Shown here one piece after another: positions 9,917 through 61,940 of a DNA stretch of 64,000 nt. The position numbers were made by a program, and so were the translations under genes. The stretch is from positions 1 through 64,000 of the forward strand of contig JAVYIG010000064.1 of NCBI GenBank assembly GCA_035222895.1, read 5' to 3'. The stretch's first letter is position 1, and every line of letters starts with the position of its first letter. The notes beneath the pieces are model-generated. The model was not told the DNA's origin. It saw nothing but the letters and a program-made list of their open reading frames with translations, and searched no databases. The stretch is from Strongylocentrotus droebachiensis. Its lineage: Eukaryota > Echinodermata > Echinoidea > Camarodonta > Strongylocentrotidae.

Positions 9917-10572
9917 CCTTGTTTTCTTTCTCGTTTGCAAGGGGAGAAGAAGATATGTCACGTTAAAGACATCATAGAGATCAGTGTTGTATGCGTATAT
10001 ATTATATACACAGGCCCCGCGGAACGTTTATCAAAGGGGGCTAGGGTATTTACGATCAGGTAGAGGGTAGCGAGCGTAAATTGGTGTGGGGGGGGGGGTT
10101 CAGGGGTTTTAGGCATTTAATTACGGTCAGAGAAGCACAAATATTTTGATGCCGCATTTGTGTCACTGGCAGGTCAGGGGGGGGGGGGCGTTTTTTATTT
10201 TATTTTTTAAGGTAAAATTTACGTTACTATCCTATTTTTTTACCGGTTTGGGAGGCTAGGGGGGGGGGGGGCGGGCCGGTAGAATCGGCCCGTGGATCCG
10301 CGCCTGTCCAAAATAGCACACACACACAATCGCCTCGCCGCTACGCGGCTCAGTAAAGAAAGAATGTAAATGTTGCTCCCAATAATGAGGAGGAAATAAT
10401 GTGCAGAACGGGAAGAAATCGAGAGAATGTCATCACGGGATGAAAGTCAGTAACAGGATATTTGTATAAAAAAGAGCCCCCGTCAGTACTAAAAGAGCCC
10501 CCGTGAGAAGGCTCACTGGGGCTCTTTTTTGGGGGGAAGAGCCCCCGTGGACATAAAATTAATTTGAGCCCT
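9917..10572 (+). repeat. segmental duplication, copy 2, with GCCCCCGT palindromes
   Basis: Copy of 8058-8760 (see there). Its end, 10485-10555, has gagcccccgtcag, gagcccccgtgag, ggctcactggggctc and gagcccccgtgga, an inverted cluster like the one at 5615-5710. Copy 1 has only the first of these words, so the cluster expanded or contracted after the duplication. Poly-G tracts in the two copies differ in length. Confidence 0.85.
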
Positions 10573-12200
10573 GCTCGCTGGCATTATAAACTCATAACAA
10601 GACCAATGCCAACCAAGCGGTCGTTTCTAATATACGTTGTTACACAGACCTAGAAGACTGTAGGATGATGTCGCTACGCTGGTGCTGACCTTATTACGCT
10701 TCTAGTACGCTTCTTGTACGATTTGTGGCGATGTTTATACAAATCGGGGGTGTTCTAGTATTTCTTCAGTTTTTTCCAAACTTTGAAGATGAACGGCCTC
10801 TAACAGCTCGAAATAGTTGCCGATGGTGCTGCGTTTTTATTACGACCACAGTGATCTCACCACGATGCTACCAAGCTGCTCGTACGATAATGACGTTTCC
10901 ACTACGTTCTTAATAATACTTTGTCCGGATTTTTGTTGGCCACGCTCTCGGCCACTTTTCCATGGTAGTAGAAGCGGCGTCTATGTGTGAACGGGGCATA
11001 AGCCTTCTAGTCAGAAAACGTATTTTAAAGGACTTTGCATAAGGTCTTTTCCTCAGTGTTATTTTTGAATGAATCCATTCATGTTAGAAATAGCGTCGAA
11101 ATTTTGCAAAGTATCACTATTCTTTATTTTGAAAATAATGTTTGATGAAATTGGAACAAAACTTGTTGTCTTGTTCTGAGATGATAGTTCAGTATATTTA
11201 CATGTTTACATTCACAGTAATACACAATGATTCACAGCGGGAATCAAATCTAGTTGTGTGTTGTTTTTTTGTGTTTTTTTGTTGGTTTTAGGTGGGGGGA
11301 GGAGGGGGATTCCTCTCTCATGTCGTACAATTCATAGCTTGATCACAACCTTTAACCTGTCAACCATTCTCATAAGTTCGAGTAGAATTCTATTTTTCTT
11401 CTCTAATGCATGTACACTGTTGCTCATTAAATTGGAATATATTTTTCTTATCTCTTTTCATAATGATTGTGACATGATTTATTCGTTCCGAGAAGATTTT
11501 AAACTTTATCTATCAAGAATAAATCATATTTTTGCAATCATTTCATCAAAAGAGGTAAGAAAATTATTAAAAATGTATGGGCAACACAGTGTCTTAACGT
11601 ATTAAACTCCTTGGTCTTATCAATTGTTTGATCCGACGTTATATTGGTTACAGTGGCTTTCTTGCAATTCGGTACTCAAAATTATGCGGCCAAGACTTGT
11701 TCACTATATTTAATGTGCGTTTTGTGGTCATGCGTTATAAGATGTAAAATCCTGGTTCTAATCACCTATATCTAGTATAGCTTACATTCAAATTATATAG
11801 CATTTTATATCTTGTATTGGTAAGCAATTATACATTCATTTAATAAGTCATCTCATTTTTATTGTTATGGTAGCGGGATGTTGATATAAAGTTATTAGAT
11901 GTAGTCGTGGAACATATTAATGAGTATGTTCTTAATTTAGAAGCCTGTCTTTAATATCAAGAGTTGCTATTGATCCGGATTCATTGCAAGCTAATGAATG
12001 AAGTTTATGAACGACCTAACTTACTGCCTGTATTATAATTGTCGTATTATGTTTCTATATTGCTATCTCAGTCAAAGAAAAACATTGTTTGAATTTGAAT
12101 TTCCATGGAATTATATGTGACGGGTGAAAATGATCACGTGACTCGTGTCTCCTCTTCCTCTTTTCTGTTCGATCTTTTGATTCCGAGAGTGCTAGCAGTT
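10573..12200. other. no gene seen; includes a possible element end near 10990
   Basis: The stretch to 11000 ends with gtctatgtgtgaacggggcat, whose complement resembles taccccgtacacacag at 5426, so these may be the two ends of one larger, now scrambled element. The remainder is AT-rich without repeats or exon-like segments I can support. The 115-residue frame at 11258 is hydrophobic and low in information, and I do not call it a gene. Confidence 0.4.
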
Positions 12201-12204
12201 CTGG

Positions 12205-12255
12205 GGGTGTTTCACAAAGAATGAGATCGACCTCAAGTTGGACTTAACTACGGCA
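12205..12255 (+). mobile_element. single end of the GGGTGTTTCACAAAG MITE family
   Basis: ggggtgtttcacaaaga followed by aagttggacttaact matches the left end of the complete MITE at 49587-49897 (ggggtgtttcacaaaga, aagttggactta). The opposite end is absent, so it is a solo or truncated copy. Confidence 0.6.
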
Positions 12256-13555
12256 GGCCATCACATTATGATCTTTAGATAACATTCTTTCCTTCAATAA
12301 TGAACTATCGAAAAATGTGTGACCATGATTTGTGCGTGCATTAATAAAAATGTGGCATGATTGGTAAATTTGCGAAGTTTAGAGAATATGGCCGCTAAAC
12401 GTTTAGAATGCTAATCGGTCCACCCTTCGGGCACGTTTTCGCCAAAATGATCATTTTTGAAGTTTGGAAAAGGGGCACTAAATCACTAAATCACTTAGGA
12501 AAAGTGAACGTATTTGAGGGAGGCAAGGGGTTAGTCCCCCATCTGAATATTGAAAACGTGGAATATTAATTTAAAGTAGATATTCATTGATTTTAAAAAC
12601 TAACTTTATTTTCATTATTGCAAAGTTGAAACTTTGATTCGACAAGGTTATCAAAATTCAATGCTTGAAAAAATTCGAAGTAATGATTATTATAAATTAC
12701 AAAACGCTTAAATACAGCCCCGGCATAGCACCTGAAGAGCTCTCCGAACGCTGCTGAGATGTGTGAGATCACTGTATGGACATGACTTGCACAAGCAGAC
12801 GATGCCCCATGACATCTCACACATTTTCAGTGCCTGTGTTTTCATCTTCTCTTGAGTTCTTTCTCTTAACTCACTACCGTCAGGCTAAATGTTTAATCTA
12901 TTGCCTCACTCTAAACCCCGCGCATGTTTTTATTTTGATGACAAATGCAGCGATACAAAAATAAAGGAATCTGTCGCTTGTAAACAAAATAAGACGCCAT
13001 TGTATATTCAGCTGCACACACCGGGGTATGTTCGGCGTTTCAAGAGGGAACAAATGCCGTCCTTAATATCATTCCGGGGGTTTTCAATTTGAAAGTCTGG
13101 TTTATTTGATTGTTAATTAACCTCTATCCTGTGTATTTACAAGCAAAAGATTTTAGTTATCAGAATCGGGTCATATCCCCTTTTGAATGGTTTGACATGC
13201 CATTACATTTATATACACCAAACTCATTATAATTTGAGAAATAATAGTTTTGCGATTATGTTCATTCTCTATGGGATGTCGTCTGCTTAGGCAGTGTTGG
13301 TCCATATAGTGACGTCATTAAAACATCCTTTTTTTTCGGCGAATCTCTCGTATATCCCAGCTGCTATGGAGGTGGTTGTATTTGTATTTTTATAAATCAC
13401 CCGATATGTAGTTGACCTATAACTTGTACGGTGGCCATCTGTTAGCTTACCAGTTTCTAGTGATACATTAGTTGACATATTTGTGATTTTCTTTGAATTT
13501 CACCTTTAAAGTAAGTGAGGAAAATGTTTGCAATGTAAATATATATCTTGTTGGT
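12256..13555. other. no gene seen
   Basis: No splice-flanked exon, RNA gene or clear repeat was recognised. Frames at 12593, 12776 and 12889 show no family motif. Confidence 0.4.
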
Positions 13556-13560
13556 GTTAA

Positions 13561-14092
13561 AGGTACTATGTCCCATTTGCAGGCCAAAAAAATGAAAAAG
13601 TTAAATTCCAACTGCATTTGAAAGATAATACTAATTTAGAACTTCCCTAAAAAAAAGTGGGGCTTGAAAATGTCTTCAAGTGGGAAAATAACGACTATTA
13701 GTTGTCAAATCGACTTTAGGGCTATAGAGCCCAAAAGTAATAGTCTTGATTTTTAGACAATTGTACCGAATTGTCATACGTTTTATGCTGCGCAAAGATT
13801 CAATCAGTTTAATCTTGGCAATCACAAGAAGTGGGTTATTGATGTAGACAAATGCTCATGTACCCTTTACAACTCTTTTCATGTATGTTATTACCAAAGA
13901 AGAAAAAAAACAGTCAGTCACTCAATAGTGTCTGACAGTGAAGTCTAGCAAGTAAACGGGTTTCCTTGCATAATTTGAATATGAGGACACCTCTAACGTT
14001 TAAATTACACAGATAGGACATACATGACATATTCATAATGACTGCAAAGTTCTACAGAATTTGAGGTTGGCTGCAAAAGGGACATAGTACCT
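13561..14092. mobile_element. TTAA-flanked MITE (piggyBac- or Kolobok-like)
   Basis: The termini aggtactatgtccc and, reversed, aggtactatgtccc are exact complements, followed by ttgcaggcc and ttgcagcc. The element is bounded on both sides by TTAA (13557-13560 and 14093-14096), the target used by piggyBac and Kolobok transposases. It is 532 bp long and non-coding. Superfamily choice between the two is not possible from the ends alone. Confidence 0.8.
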
Positions 14093-14099
14093 TTAAAAC

Positions 14100-14640
14100 T
14101 TCATGAAATATCAATATTGTTTTGCAATATTTTCTGCTCGGTCAAAATGCGGTTCTGAAATCAAATTTATATTACGAAAAGGATAAACTGGATTCACTAT
14201 TGGCTTTTTCGTAATAAAGCAGAAATTATGTCATTTATATGTTACGATTTGAAATCTATTTGAACTTTTTTCTCAAACAGACTTATATCATTAGGACGTA
14301 CTTAATTATACAGGGTGGCCCAATACAAACGGCCCATCATACTTCCACTAATATGGGGTCAAATTCACTGGTAACAGCGGAAGAACAATCTTTTCTCATA
14401 AATAATGATACCAAGAGTGACAAATTTGGTAGTCTAATATGTTTTTTTTTTGTGATGTAAGGTATAAGATCAAATTTGTCCAATATCAACGAAACTTTTG
14501 TTTTAAACGGTTTGTATAATTTAATTTCTATAGAGTTTGTGTTCAATCTGAGTGGGACGTTCATTACAGCCTCCCCAAAGCTCTAGCATAGTTCCATTTC
14601 TGAAACTACAACAAGATAGAGCTCGGGAAGGATAAGAGAA
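14100..14640. other. no gene seen
   Basis: AT-rich sequence. Short opposing frames at 14239 (+) and 14337 (-) overlap each other and show no recognisable product. Confidence 0.4.
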
Positions 14641-14689
14641 GGGGTAGACGTGGACACAAGAGGGATGGTAGATAGAAAGGTATAAAGAA

Positions 14690-14790
14690 AAAAAATTACC
14701 GAGTGAATGAGAGAGAGACAGAGAGAGAAATAGAAAGAGAGAGAGAGAGAGAGAAATGGAAAGAGAGGGAGGGAGAGATATTTAAATCGT
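14690..14790 (+). repeat. GA-rich simple repeat
   Basis: Runs of gaga with interspersed a and t, from gagtgaatgagagaga to agagagggagggagaga. Confidence 0.85.
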
Positions 14791-15468
14791 GAGGGCAGTA
14801 TTCACAACTTTACAATGAAAATTGGAAAGTCGGGTAAGGTATAGACAGATGGGAAGAATAGGCAAAACTGAAACAATCTAACATGCAAGTGGAAATAAGA
14901 ATAAAATACACAAAGAGAAAAGGGAGAAAGGGAAGAAAATCCATGATCCTTAAGTATTATGTATTTTTCATGGATAAAGATGAAATCATTTTCTAAACCT
15001 CGATCGCTTTGCTCCATCGCATATGTTGCTTTAGGATCTCGTGATTTCGGGCCCCAATATAAATAATATCATATATATTATATAGCCCCTGTAGTTTTAA
15101 GCTTTCCGAATGTCTTACAAACATCGGCCATTGATCTCCGACCAGCTGTTTCGCCGAACAACTGCCAACCATTCGCCAAAAATTCCACGAGCGGTTGCAA
15201 ATTAGTTCACCAAAATCTTTGATGATCAGACAATTTTTGTATTACATTTGGCAACCGATCGGCAACTGCCCGATACTTTCCTCTTATATGCTTTTTAATT
15301 ATTTATTTCATTTGTTTATCTGTTTGTTCGTTTCGGCGAAGATTTGAAACTCAATTTATAGAATATTCATTTGACATCTCCTTACTTATACATTGATGAT
15401 AATATCAAATTGCGTTATAGAGTACTTGTATACTTAGTGAATTTTTAGTAATTCCTTTTGCAACATGT

Positions 15469-15911
15469 ATCTTGCTGAGATATGCCGCAGGTTAATACAA
15501 TAATGGTATAATTATTGTTGCCCAACACTTTCTCTCTGGTGCTTCTAAAAAAGAAAGAACGCTTCAGAATGGATTTTCTCTCGGATGATATCAACAGAAC
15601 AAACAAGTGAAAATTCAGGTTCACATCAATTTTTATTTCCTATTAAATCGAATCGTATCAAACAAAATTTATTGCATTAGAATCCAGAAATGTTGGATTC
15701 TAATGCAATAAATTTTGTTTGATACGATTCGATTTAATAGGAAATAAAAATTGATGTGAACCTGAATTTTCACTTGTTTGTTCTGTTGATATCATCCGAG
15801 AGAAAATCCATTCTGAAGCGTTCTTTCTTTTTTAGAAGCACCAGAGAGAAAGTGTTGGGCAACAATAATTATACCATTATTGTATTAACCTGCGGCATAT
15901 CTCAGCAAGAT
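15469..15911. repeat. long near-perfect palindrome, 217-bp arms, 9-bp spacer
   Basis: The left arm 15469-15685 begins atcttgctgagatatgccgc and the right arm 15695-15911 ends gcggcatatctcagcaagat. Every segment I compared by eye matches as exact complement, including cgattcgatttaatag, gttctgttgatatcatcc and accattattgtattaacc. The loop is agaaatgtt. Complementarity stops abruptly at both outer ends (t468 versus c912). There are no coding features. Such an arm identity means it is very young, maintained by conversion, or an assembly/library artefact. Confidence 0.9.
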
Positions 15912-16224
15912 CAAGGGGGCATTTGTCAATAAGCCAGTTCACGGTTCCAGTCTGAGCATGAGCAGATAAAGGTCATTGCAGAACAAATTTTGAAATACAC
16001 GGAGACGAAATACTGGATACGTGCTCATGAAAGTTATGTAACATTATTCATTCATGCACATTCAGTGCACTCCATTGTACACAGGTGGAAGTATTCTTTG
16101 AAAAGGGGGAACAAAGGCTATTTATAAAGCACCTCCATCGATGTAGGAGTGATATTTCAAAATGTACAAAGTGGGACCCCTTCATGTGTTGAAGATCTGT
16201 GGATATTCGGGGTCATTGCAGTAA

Positions 16225-16735
16225 GGTGCTAACTGTACCGATTTTCATCGGATGCATCCGGACGCATCCGATGAAAGTGGCAGTTAGAAAGCAACAGAGG
16301 AGAAAAAGGCGACTAAATAGCCGATGAAAAGAAGAGAAATAGGCGATTAAATTCTCCTGCTCAAGAGCAGGAGAAATTCTCATTCTATCGGTGTGACACC
16401 GATGAAACGTGCAGTTAGAAAACGTTCGGGAGAAAAAGGCGATTAAAACAGCGATTAAAATGGTCAAAGGTCGCAGTATACCCGCGCTTTATCGTAACCA
16501 GCTGTGTTTGTTGACTTATGGTTGAACATGCTGCATGCTAGCTAGATGGAGCGCGGGCTTAATAATTACGCAATCATTCTTCACTTCCGGCATGGGCTCG
16601 CCACAGCGAGAGAATTTCATCGGCAGTTAGAAAGCAACAGGGGGAAAACTGCGGTTTCACCTTTGTTTACATAAGGAAAATTTAATCGGTATTTTCATCG
16701 GTGTGACTCCGATAGAGTGCAGTTAGAAAAGGGTA
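16225..16735. mobile_element. nested MITE termini with repeated hairpins
   Basis: The word cagttagaaa(a/g) occurs at about 16282, 16411, 16625 and 16719, each next to a hairpin: catcggatgcatccgga-type at 16247-16275, atttctcctgctcttgagc-type at 16351-16377, atcggtgtgacaccgat at 16387-16403 and atcggtgtgactccgat at 16698-16714. The left end (gctaactgtaccgat) is inverted relative to the others. This looks like successive insertion or tandem copying of one short palindromic family. Confidence 0.6.
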
Positions 16736-16939
16736 TAGACACGGTTATTACTTGATCATAAAGAGGTGGGCATCGAAACGGGAAAAGAAAGAAAAAGAAA
16801 GTGAAGGCAAAGAAAACGAGAAATAGAAACTTCTTACTTTAGCATGTCAAGATTTTTTAAACAGTTTGTTCAGTGTTGAGCTGCCAGTGTACTATAGAGC
16901 ATATAAAATATATATTTTATTGCTAATGCCACCTCACTC

Positions 16940-17010
16940 TACCCCCCCCCCTCCCTCTCTCCTTTCCTATCTATCACTCTCTCCTTCTCTCTCTCTCTCT
17001 CTCTCTCTCG
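16940..17010 (+). repeat. CT-rich simple repeat after a poly-C run
   Basis: A nine-C run is followed by ctccctctctcc and an uninterrupted tctctctc tract to tcgcc. Confidence 0.9.
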
Positions 17011-19051
17011 CCACATTAAAAAACTAAACAATTTCAGTCGATAACAATACATAGTATCTGACCAATGGACTGTGTAAAACTTGATTCTGTCTAACCAGTG
17101 TAGGTGTCATTTTATTTTGCCAAAAAATATACCAATAATAACCACAGAACAAGAAAATATAACAAATAAAAAGCAACTAATACATGCACACCAATATTCA
17201 AATAATTCAAACTGAACCGGTGTGAAACAAAGCAATCAAAAAGATATTTGATCACAAAAAATTAAAAGAAGCGAGCTACATTTCTAATAGCTCTTCACAA
17301 TATACATGTAGTACTTTTTAATAGTTCAAAATTTCAAAAAGGTTAAAAATATAAGACCTGAAGGGGATTGGGTCAAATGCAGGTTAATGGTACATGAACA
17401 TAAAATGTGACATCATTTTCTGAACAAACATGCCGAGGTGAAGATATCAGTATCGCTCTTTGCACATGTTTCTCAAGTCAGTACTGCTATTAGATATATA
17501 TTCCTTAATGTCTAAACTAAAAATTGTTTTTAACAATTGCAAAGCATAATTGGGTAACAAAAAGCCAAACAATCTCAAACAAGGTGCTCCATCATGTGAC
17601 TATACACCGAGCAGCAAATTGAAAATGGAGATGAAGATATATAAAGGATGAATATTTACATATACTCGTAACCTGCAACACACTTTCTTAGTTTTAAAAT
17701 TGGACTTACTTGGGACCTGTATGTGTCATAAACATGCAGGATTTAGGGGATTCTAAGTGACTGGATTGAACACATGTTGAAGCTTTTATATCTTCATTAT
17801 ATACTCAACATTTCATTGTACTTTCTACAATGTGCACAACAATTCATACCATAAAAACACAAAGGTAAAATCACCAATGAAATCCAAATTACAACATAAT
17901 AATATTACAATATCTCTGGAATGAAAATCATAAAGTGTACATGTAAATAAAAATCTAAGTTTACTACATTTGTTCTTTTTTTAAAGACATGTTTATAAAC
18001 ACTATAATTAGTCATATCTCAATTTCAGTCTGCATGAATTCCTCTTTGCAGTTGTATTGCTAACTACATAGACAAATAACAACATAGACAAACCATAAAA
18101 ACATGTATAATTCATGTTGCCCACATGACATACAATAATCTCTCTTTAAAAAAAGTTCTACATCTGAAGATTAATGTACATACTTTACTTTTCTTACCAA
18201 TGCACATACTTCATCATAACAGCAAACATCCCTCCCCCCCCCCCTTCCTCTCTCTCTCTCAGGCACACACAAACGTAAAATCCCCTCCCCAAAACAGATC
18301 CTTAAAAATATTGTCCATTCACTGAGCCAGAAAGGCATTAACTCTGCGTTTACATACATGAATTAATGCCCTTCTGGCTCTCAGCAGATGATACACTGAT
18401 CGTTTGCTTTTCAACAAAAACAATATGAATTTTAAAATACATCCTAGGTAATTCTTTGTTACCTTGACCTTTCAATTAACAATAAACAACATAAGCATAA
18501 AAAACAAAGCACACAATCAAAGTATACTTTGTATGCTCTATAATGATTGACAAAATGTAATGGATTTATGAGCACTCACATCATACCAGTCATCCAGACT
18601 AAGTATTGCTTTTGGTGGTTCAGATTCATTTTTGTTTGTGTGTGTGTGGGGGGGGGGGGGTCTGCATGTATTACAGGCATGTCTTAAGATTTGTTACATT
18701 ATGCCTACATTCATGTACTCTTTGTAATACATCATGCACAAAGACATGTTTGCAAGATGGTATTAGCATAACATACAATATACCAGTTGAATGTAGTTAC
18801 AATCTGTGCATGGGCAGATAAAGCTTTCAGCTAACTGCAAAGTACCATAGTACAACATTATGTATTTGATTTGAATATATCTGAACTGATCTATTAATAC
18901 CTTGTCAACAAAATAATCTGTGCAGTTCTTCCACAAGGCAAATCTACCATTTGTTCAATTCGGCTCCATTTGATACCTCAAGCACAGAAAAAGATTGTAT
19001 GAATTATACAACAGGAATAGTGAGCTAGTTCATTCTGGAGATTTCCAATGC

Positions 19052-19085
<34 letters not shown>

Positions 19086-20912
19086 TTTGCCAATAAGACC
19101 CATGATTAGACATAACTCTTTTTCAAGAAAGAAGTATTTACATGAGAAGATTTCATATACTAGCTTGTATAATGATGCAATTTCAAATAAAATGAGGGCT
19201 TGTGGCACTCTTTCATTCATTTCCTGCCCTCATCACCCGATATTCAAAGTTATCAATAAACATGATTGATATTTAATTCATCAAATGATGTAAGCAAATT
19301 AAAAAAATGCAAAATATTTAGTACTAATCTTTTGTAAAATTTTAAATCCATTCTTTATTGATACATTTTTTTTCCTCAACGTCAACCGGGACCAGAAAAT
19401 ATAATCTTATGTGATCAATCTAATTTATGATGATAAAGTTTGATATGATATCGAAATTGACCGTACTTTCGACTTGATGAATTTAAAGCACCGTTAGCAA
19501 AAAATATGATTTTCAGAAAGCAAATGATTTTTATCCGCAGTCCTGAAATGTGCAATACCCTACATTGTCATTCATCAGGTTGAATCATACTTCTGGTACG
19601 AAAAATATAGAATTTCCATCCACTTTGTCGGCTAAATCGGCTGACTGCCATGAAAACAATATATCAAGAGTAAACAATTAAAATTACACCAACATATTCA
19701 AAATTACTTATCAAACTCTGACTTGTGTGTTTCAATGTATATCACCAGAAAACAGGAGGATTTGGTGATTTTGGTCATTGTTTCATGCTCATATTTAGTC
19801 CATGCAATTTTGAAACCTTTGGTGATGTTTAACAGGACACTTTTCCTTTCACTTTTCCACTTGATAAATTTCTGCAACTAAACTACATTTACAAAACCCT
19901 TTCAATTGGCCCCTATCCAAAGCCACAACCATGCATTTTCAAACACAGGAATATAAATTCACCTAATGCAGACAAAATGCCGTGCCTGTGCTGTTTTGCA
20001 GTATAAGTAGTGAATGCACCAACTTGAAATAAATAAATAAGTTAATGATGTATGTATAATGTGCCGAAACTTAATAACAGTGCTCATATGAATAAACAAA
20101 GACCCTATATCACACATTGACCAAAGAGTTCTTCTTTTTCCTTTTCACACCAAATGCATAAGAAGGGCCATAGTTTAGGCCATTAATATAAATGCAAATA
20201 TGACATTTAGATGGCAAATTATCTAAAAAATGACTTTAAGTAGTGGAATAAAAGTAGAATAAAACTGTGTGTGAAAGGTTGACCACTGTCTAGGAAGCCT
20301 ATTGGTGTAAAAGGAAGAAAATACAAAGAGAAGTGGGATCCGTGAATAAACTTCCTCATGAACTGCAGATCATTATCCACAGAGGATATACATGTATGTG
20401 GATAACCATGATCTTTAAGCTACACAATGATACCTCTACACGACACAAGGTTCATACAGAGCGATCTAATGAGACAAATCAGACCCAGAGCTTTGGACAC
20501 AAAAAAGAGAAGGAACAGATTTTGTTCATACAATATCTTAACGAAGGCTACAAGAACCAGCACATTTTGTATACGGTAGCCCAGACGAAAGCAAATCCAC
20601 TCACTTGTTAAAATAATACTTATTTTTCATCTTTTTCTACTGTTTGTTACCTTTATATTTCTGCATTGCATTATACTTTGTTTTGTGACAGTCATAAAAG
20701 TAGACATCGATCTTTCATATCATATCATAATGTATATCAAAATAGACTTGGCTAGTACAATATCACTCTGAGATAAACGAAACACATTGTTCACATAAAC
20801 ATAGACACCATCTGTGCACTATGGGTAACCAAAATGGACGCATCCAGCCTCCCTTGCTTTGTGAAGATGGCGATGAGAGGCAGGAGTCTGCTTAACCTTG
20901 GTCGCTGGCCGC
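17010..20912 (-). other. repeat-poor AT-rich stretch downstream of the IMPDH stop; possible 3' UTR
   Basis: No exon, mobile element or tandem array was recognised apart from poly-C (18235), a G run (18650), a 28-A tract (19057-19083) and a short inverted pair, gagccagaaaggcattaa with ttaatgcccttctggctc (18324-18382). Minus-strand AATAAA candidates are at 19354-19359 and 16916-16921. The relative lack of mobile DNA in nearly 4 kb, in a window saturated with it, would fit a long 3' UTR, but nothing here proves transcription. Confidence 0.35.
19354..19359 (-). terminator. candidate poly(A) signal for IMPDH
   Basis: AATAAA on the minus strand (tttatt on +), about 1.55 kb beyond the stop codon, followed by T-rich sequence. 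A second candidate is at 16916-16921. No transcript evidence is available, so the choice is open. Confidence 0.25.
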
Positions 20913-61202
<40,290 letters not shown>

Positions 61203-61560
61203 CGCAAGAGTATGATTTTACACCAAGCAGGGATGACTTTTCCGTGATGAACCTGTGAACATTCACCTCAGTGCAGCTAGCTCAGCTAATTCTTTTCGCG
61301 ATCGCCTCGCGTACGTCGTCGATCGTCGGGCGCGCCAGGCGAGTGTAGTTCTATATACGCAGCGCATATAATTATGTACATTCGAGTCTGCTGTACTGTA
61401 GCGCTGTATATGTTTTGTACTAAATACACGTGCTATCACAATTGTAGCGCGCTGTCACAGCCAATCAACGGAGTGTAAACTGCGATTTACTTATGAATAT
61501 GCAATAACCAATGTTGCCAATTTAATATTCTTTCTGTAATGAAGAAACAAAAGTTAAGAC
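61203..61560 (-). promoter_or_regulatory. probable IMPDH promoter and 5' UTR
   Basis: Immediately upstream of the IMPDH start codon is a short CpG-rich stretch (61295-61345, with cgcgatcgcctcgcg and gtcgatcgtcgggcgcgcc). Further up are gccaatcaac (61459-61468) and aaccaatg (61506-61513), CCAAT-type words. No TATA box at a convincing distance was seen, which fits a housekeeping gene. The transcription start cannot be placed. Confidence 0.45.
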
Positions 61561-61689
61561 TTTTTTTTGTTAATAAAAAAATATGTGCCAAGAAAAAGAG
61601 AGCAATATTTGTATTTGGCCTAATTTATGCGAAGTGTGAAGGATGAAGGTTGCGTAGATTCATAAGCAATCAATTGATCCATTACTCTT

Positions 61690-61940
61690 TTCAAGGACAT
61701 ATCCCTGCTCTTTCGGACAATTCAAGAAAGGTGCCCCTCGGTCACCTCTTGATAAGTGCCCCTTCATCTCTGATAATTGCCTCTATTCAAATCTTAGAGG
61801 TGCTCCCTTTCAACTCTGATTGATGGCCCTTTTTTCTTTCTAATAAGTGCCTTTTTTCCTCACGATAATTGCTCGGTCCTGTTACTTTTTAATAAGAGTC
61901 TCTTCCCCTTCTGATAATTGTCCCTTTTCATCTCTGGTGA
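61690..61940 (+). repeat. degenerate minisatellite, unit about 28-30 bp
   Basis: About eight imperfect units built on tctctgataagtgccccttt (for example 61747-61760, 61778-61790, 61845-61858, 61911-61925). The first bases of the 184-bp satellite that follows (gtgcaccttttaacctctga) look like one more unit. Confidence 0.75.
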
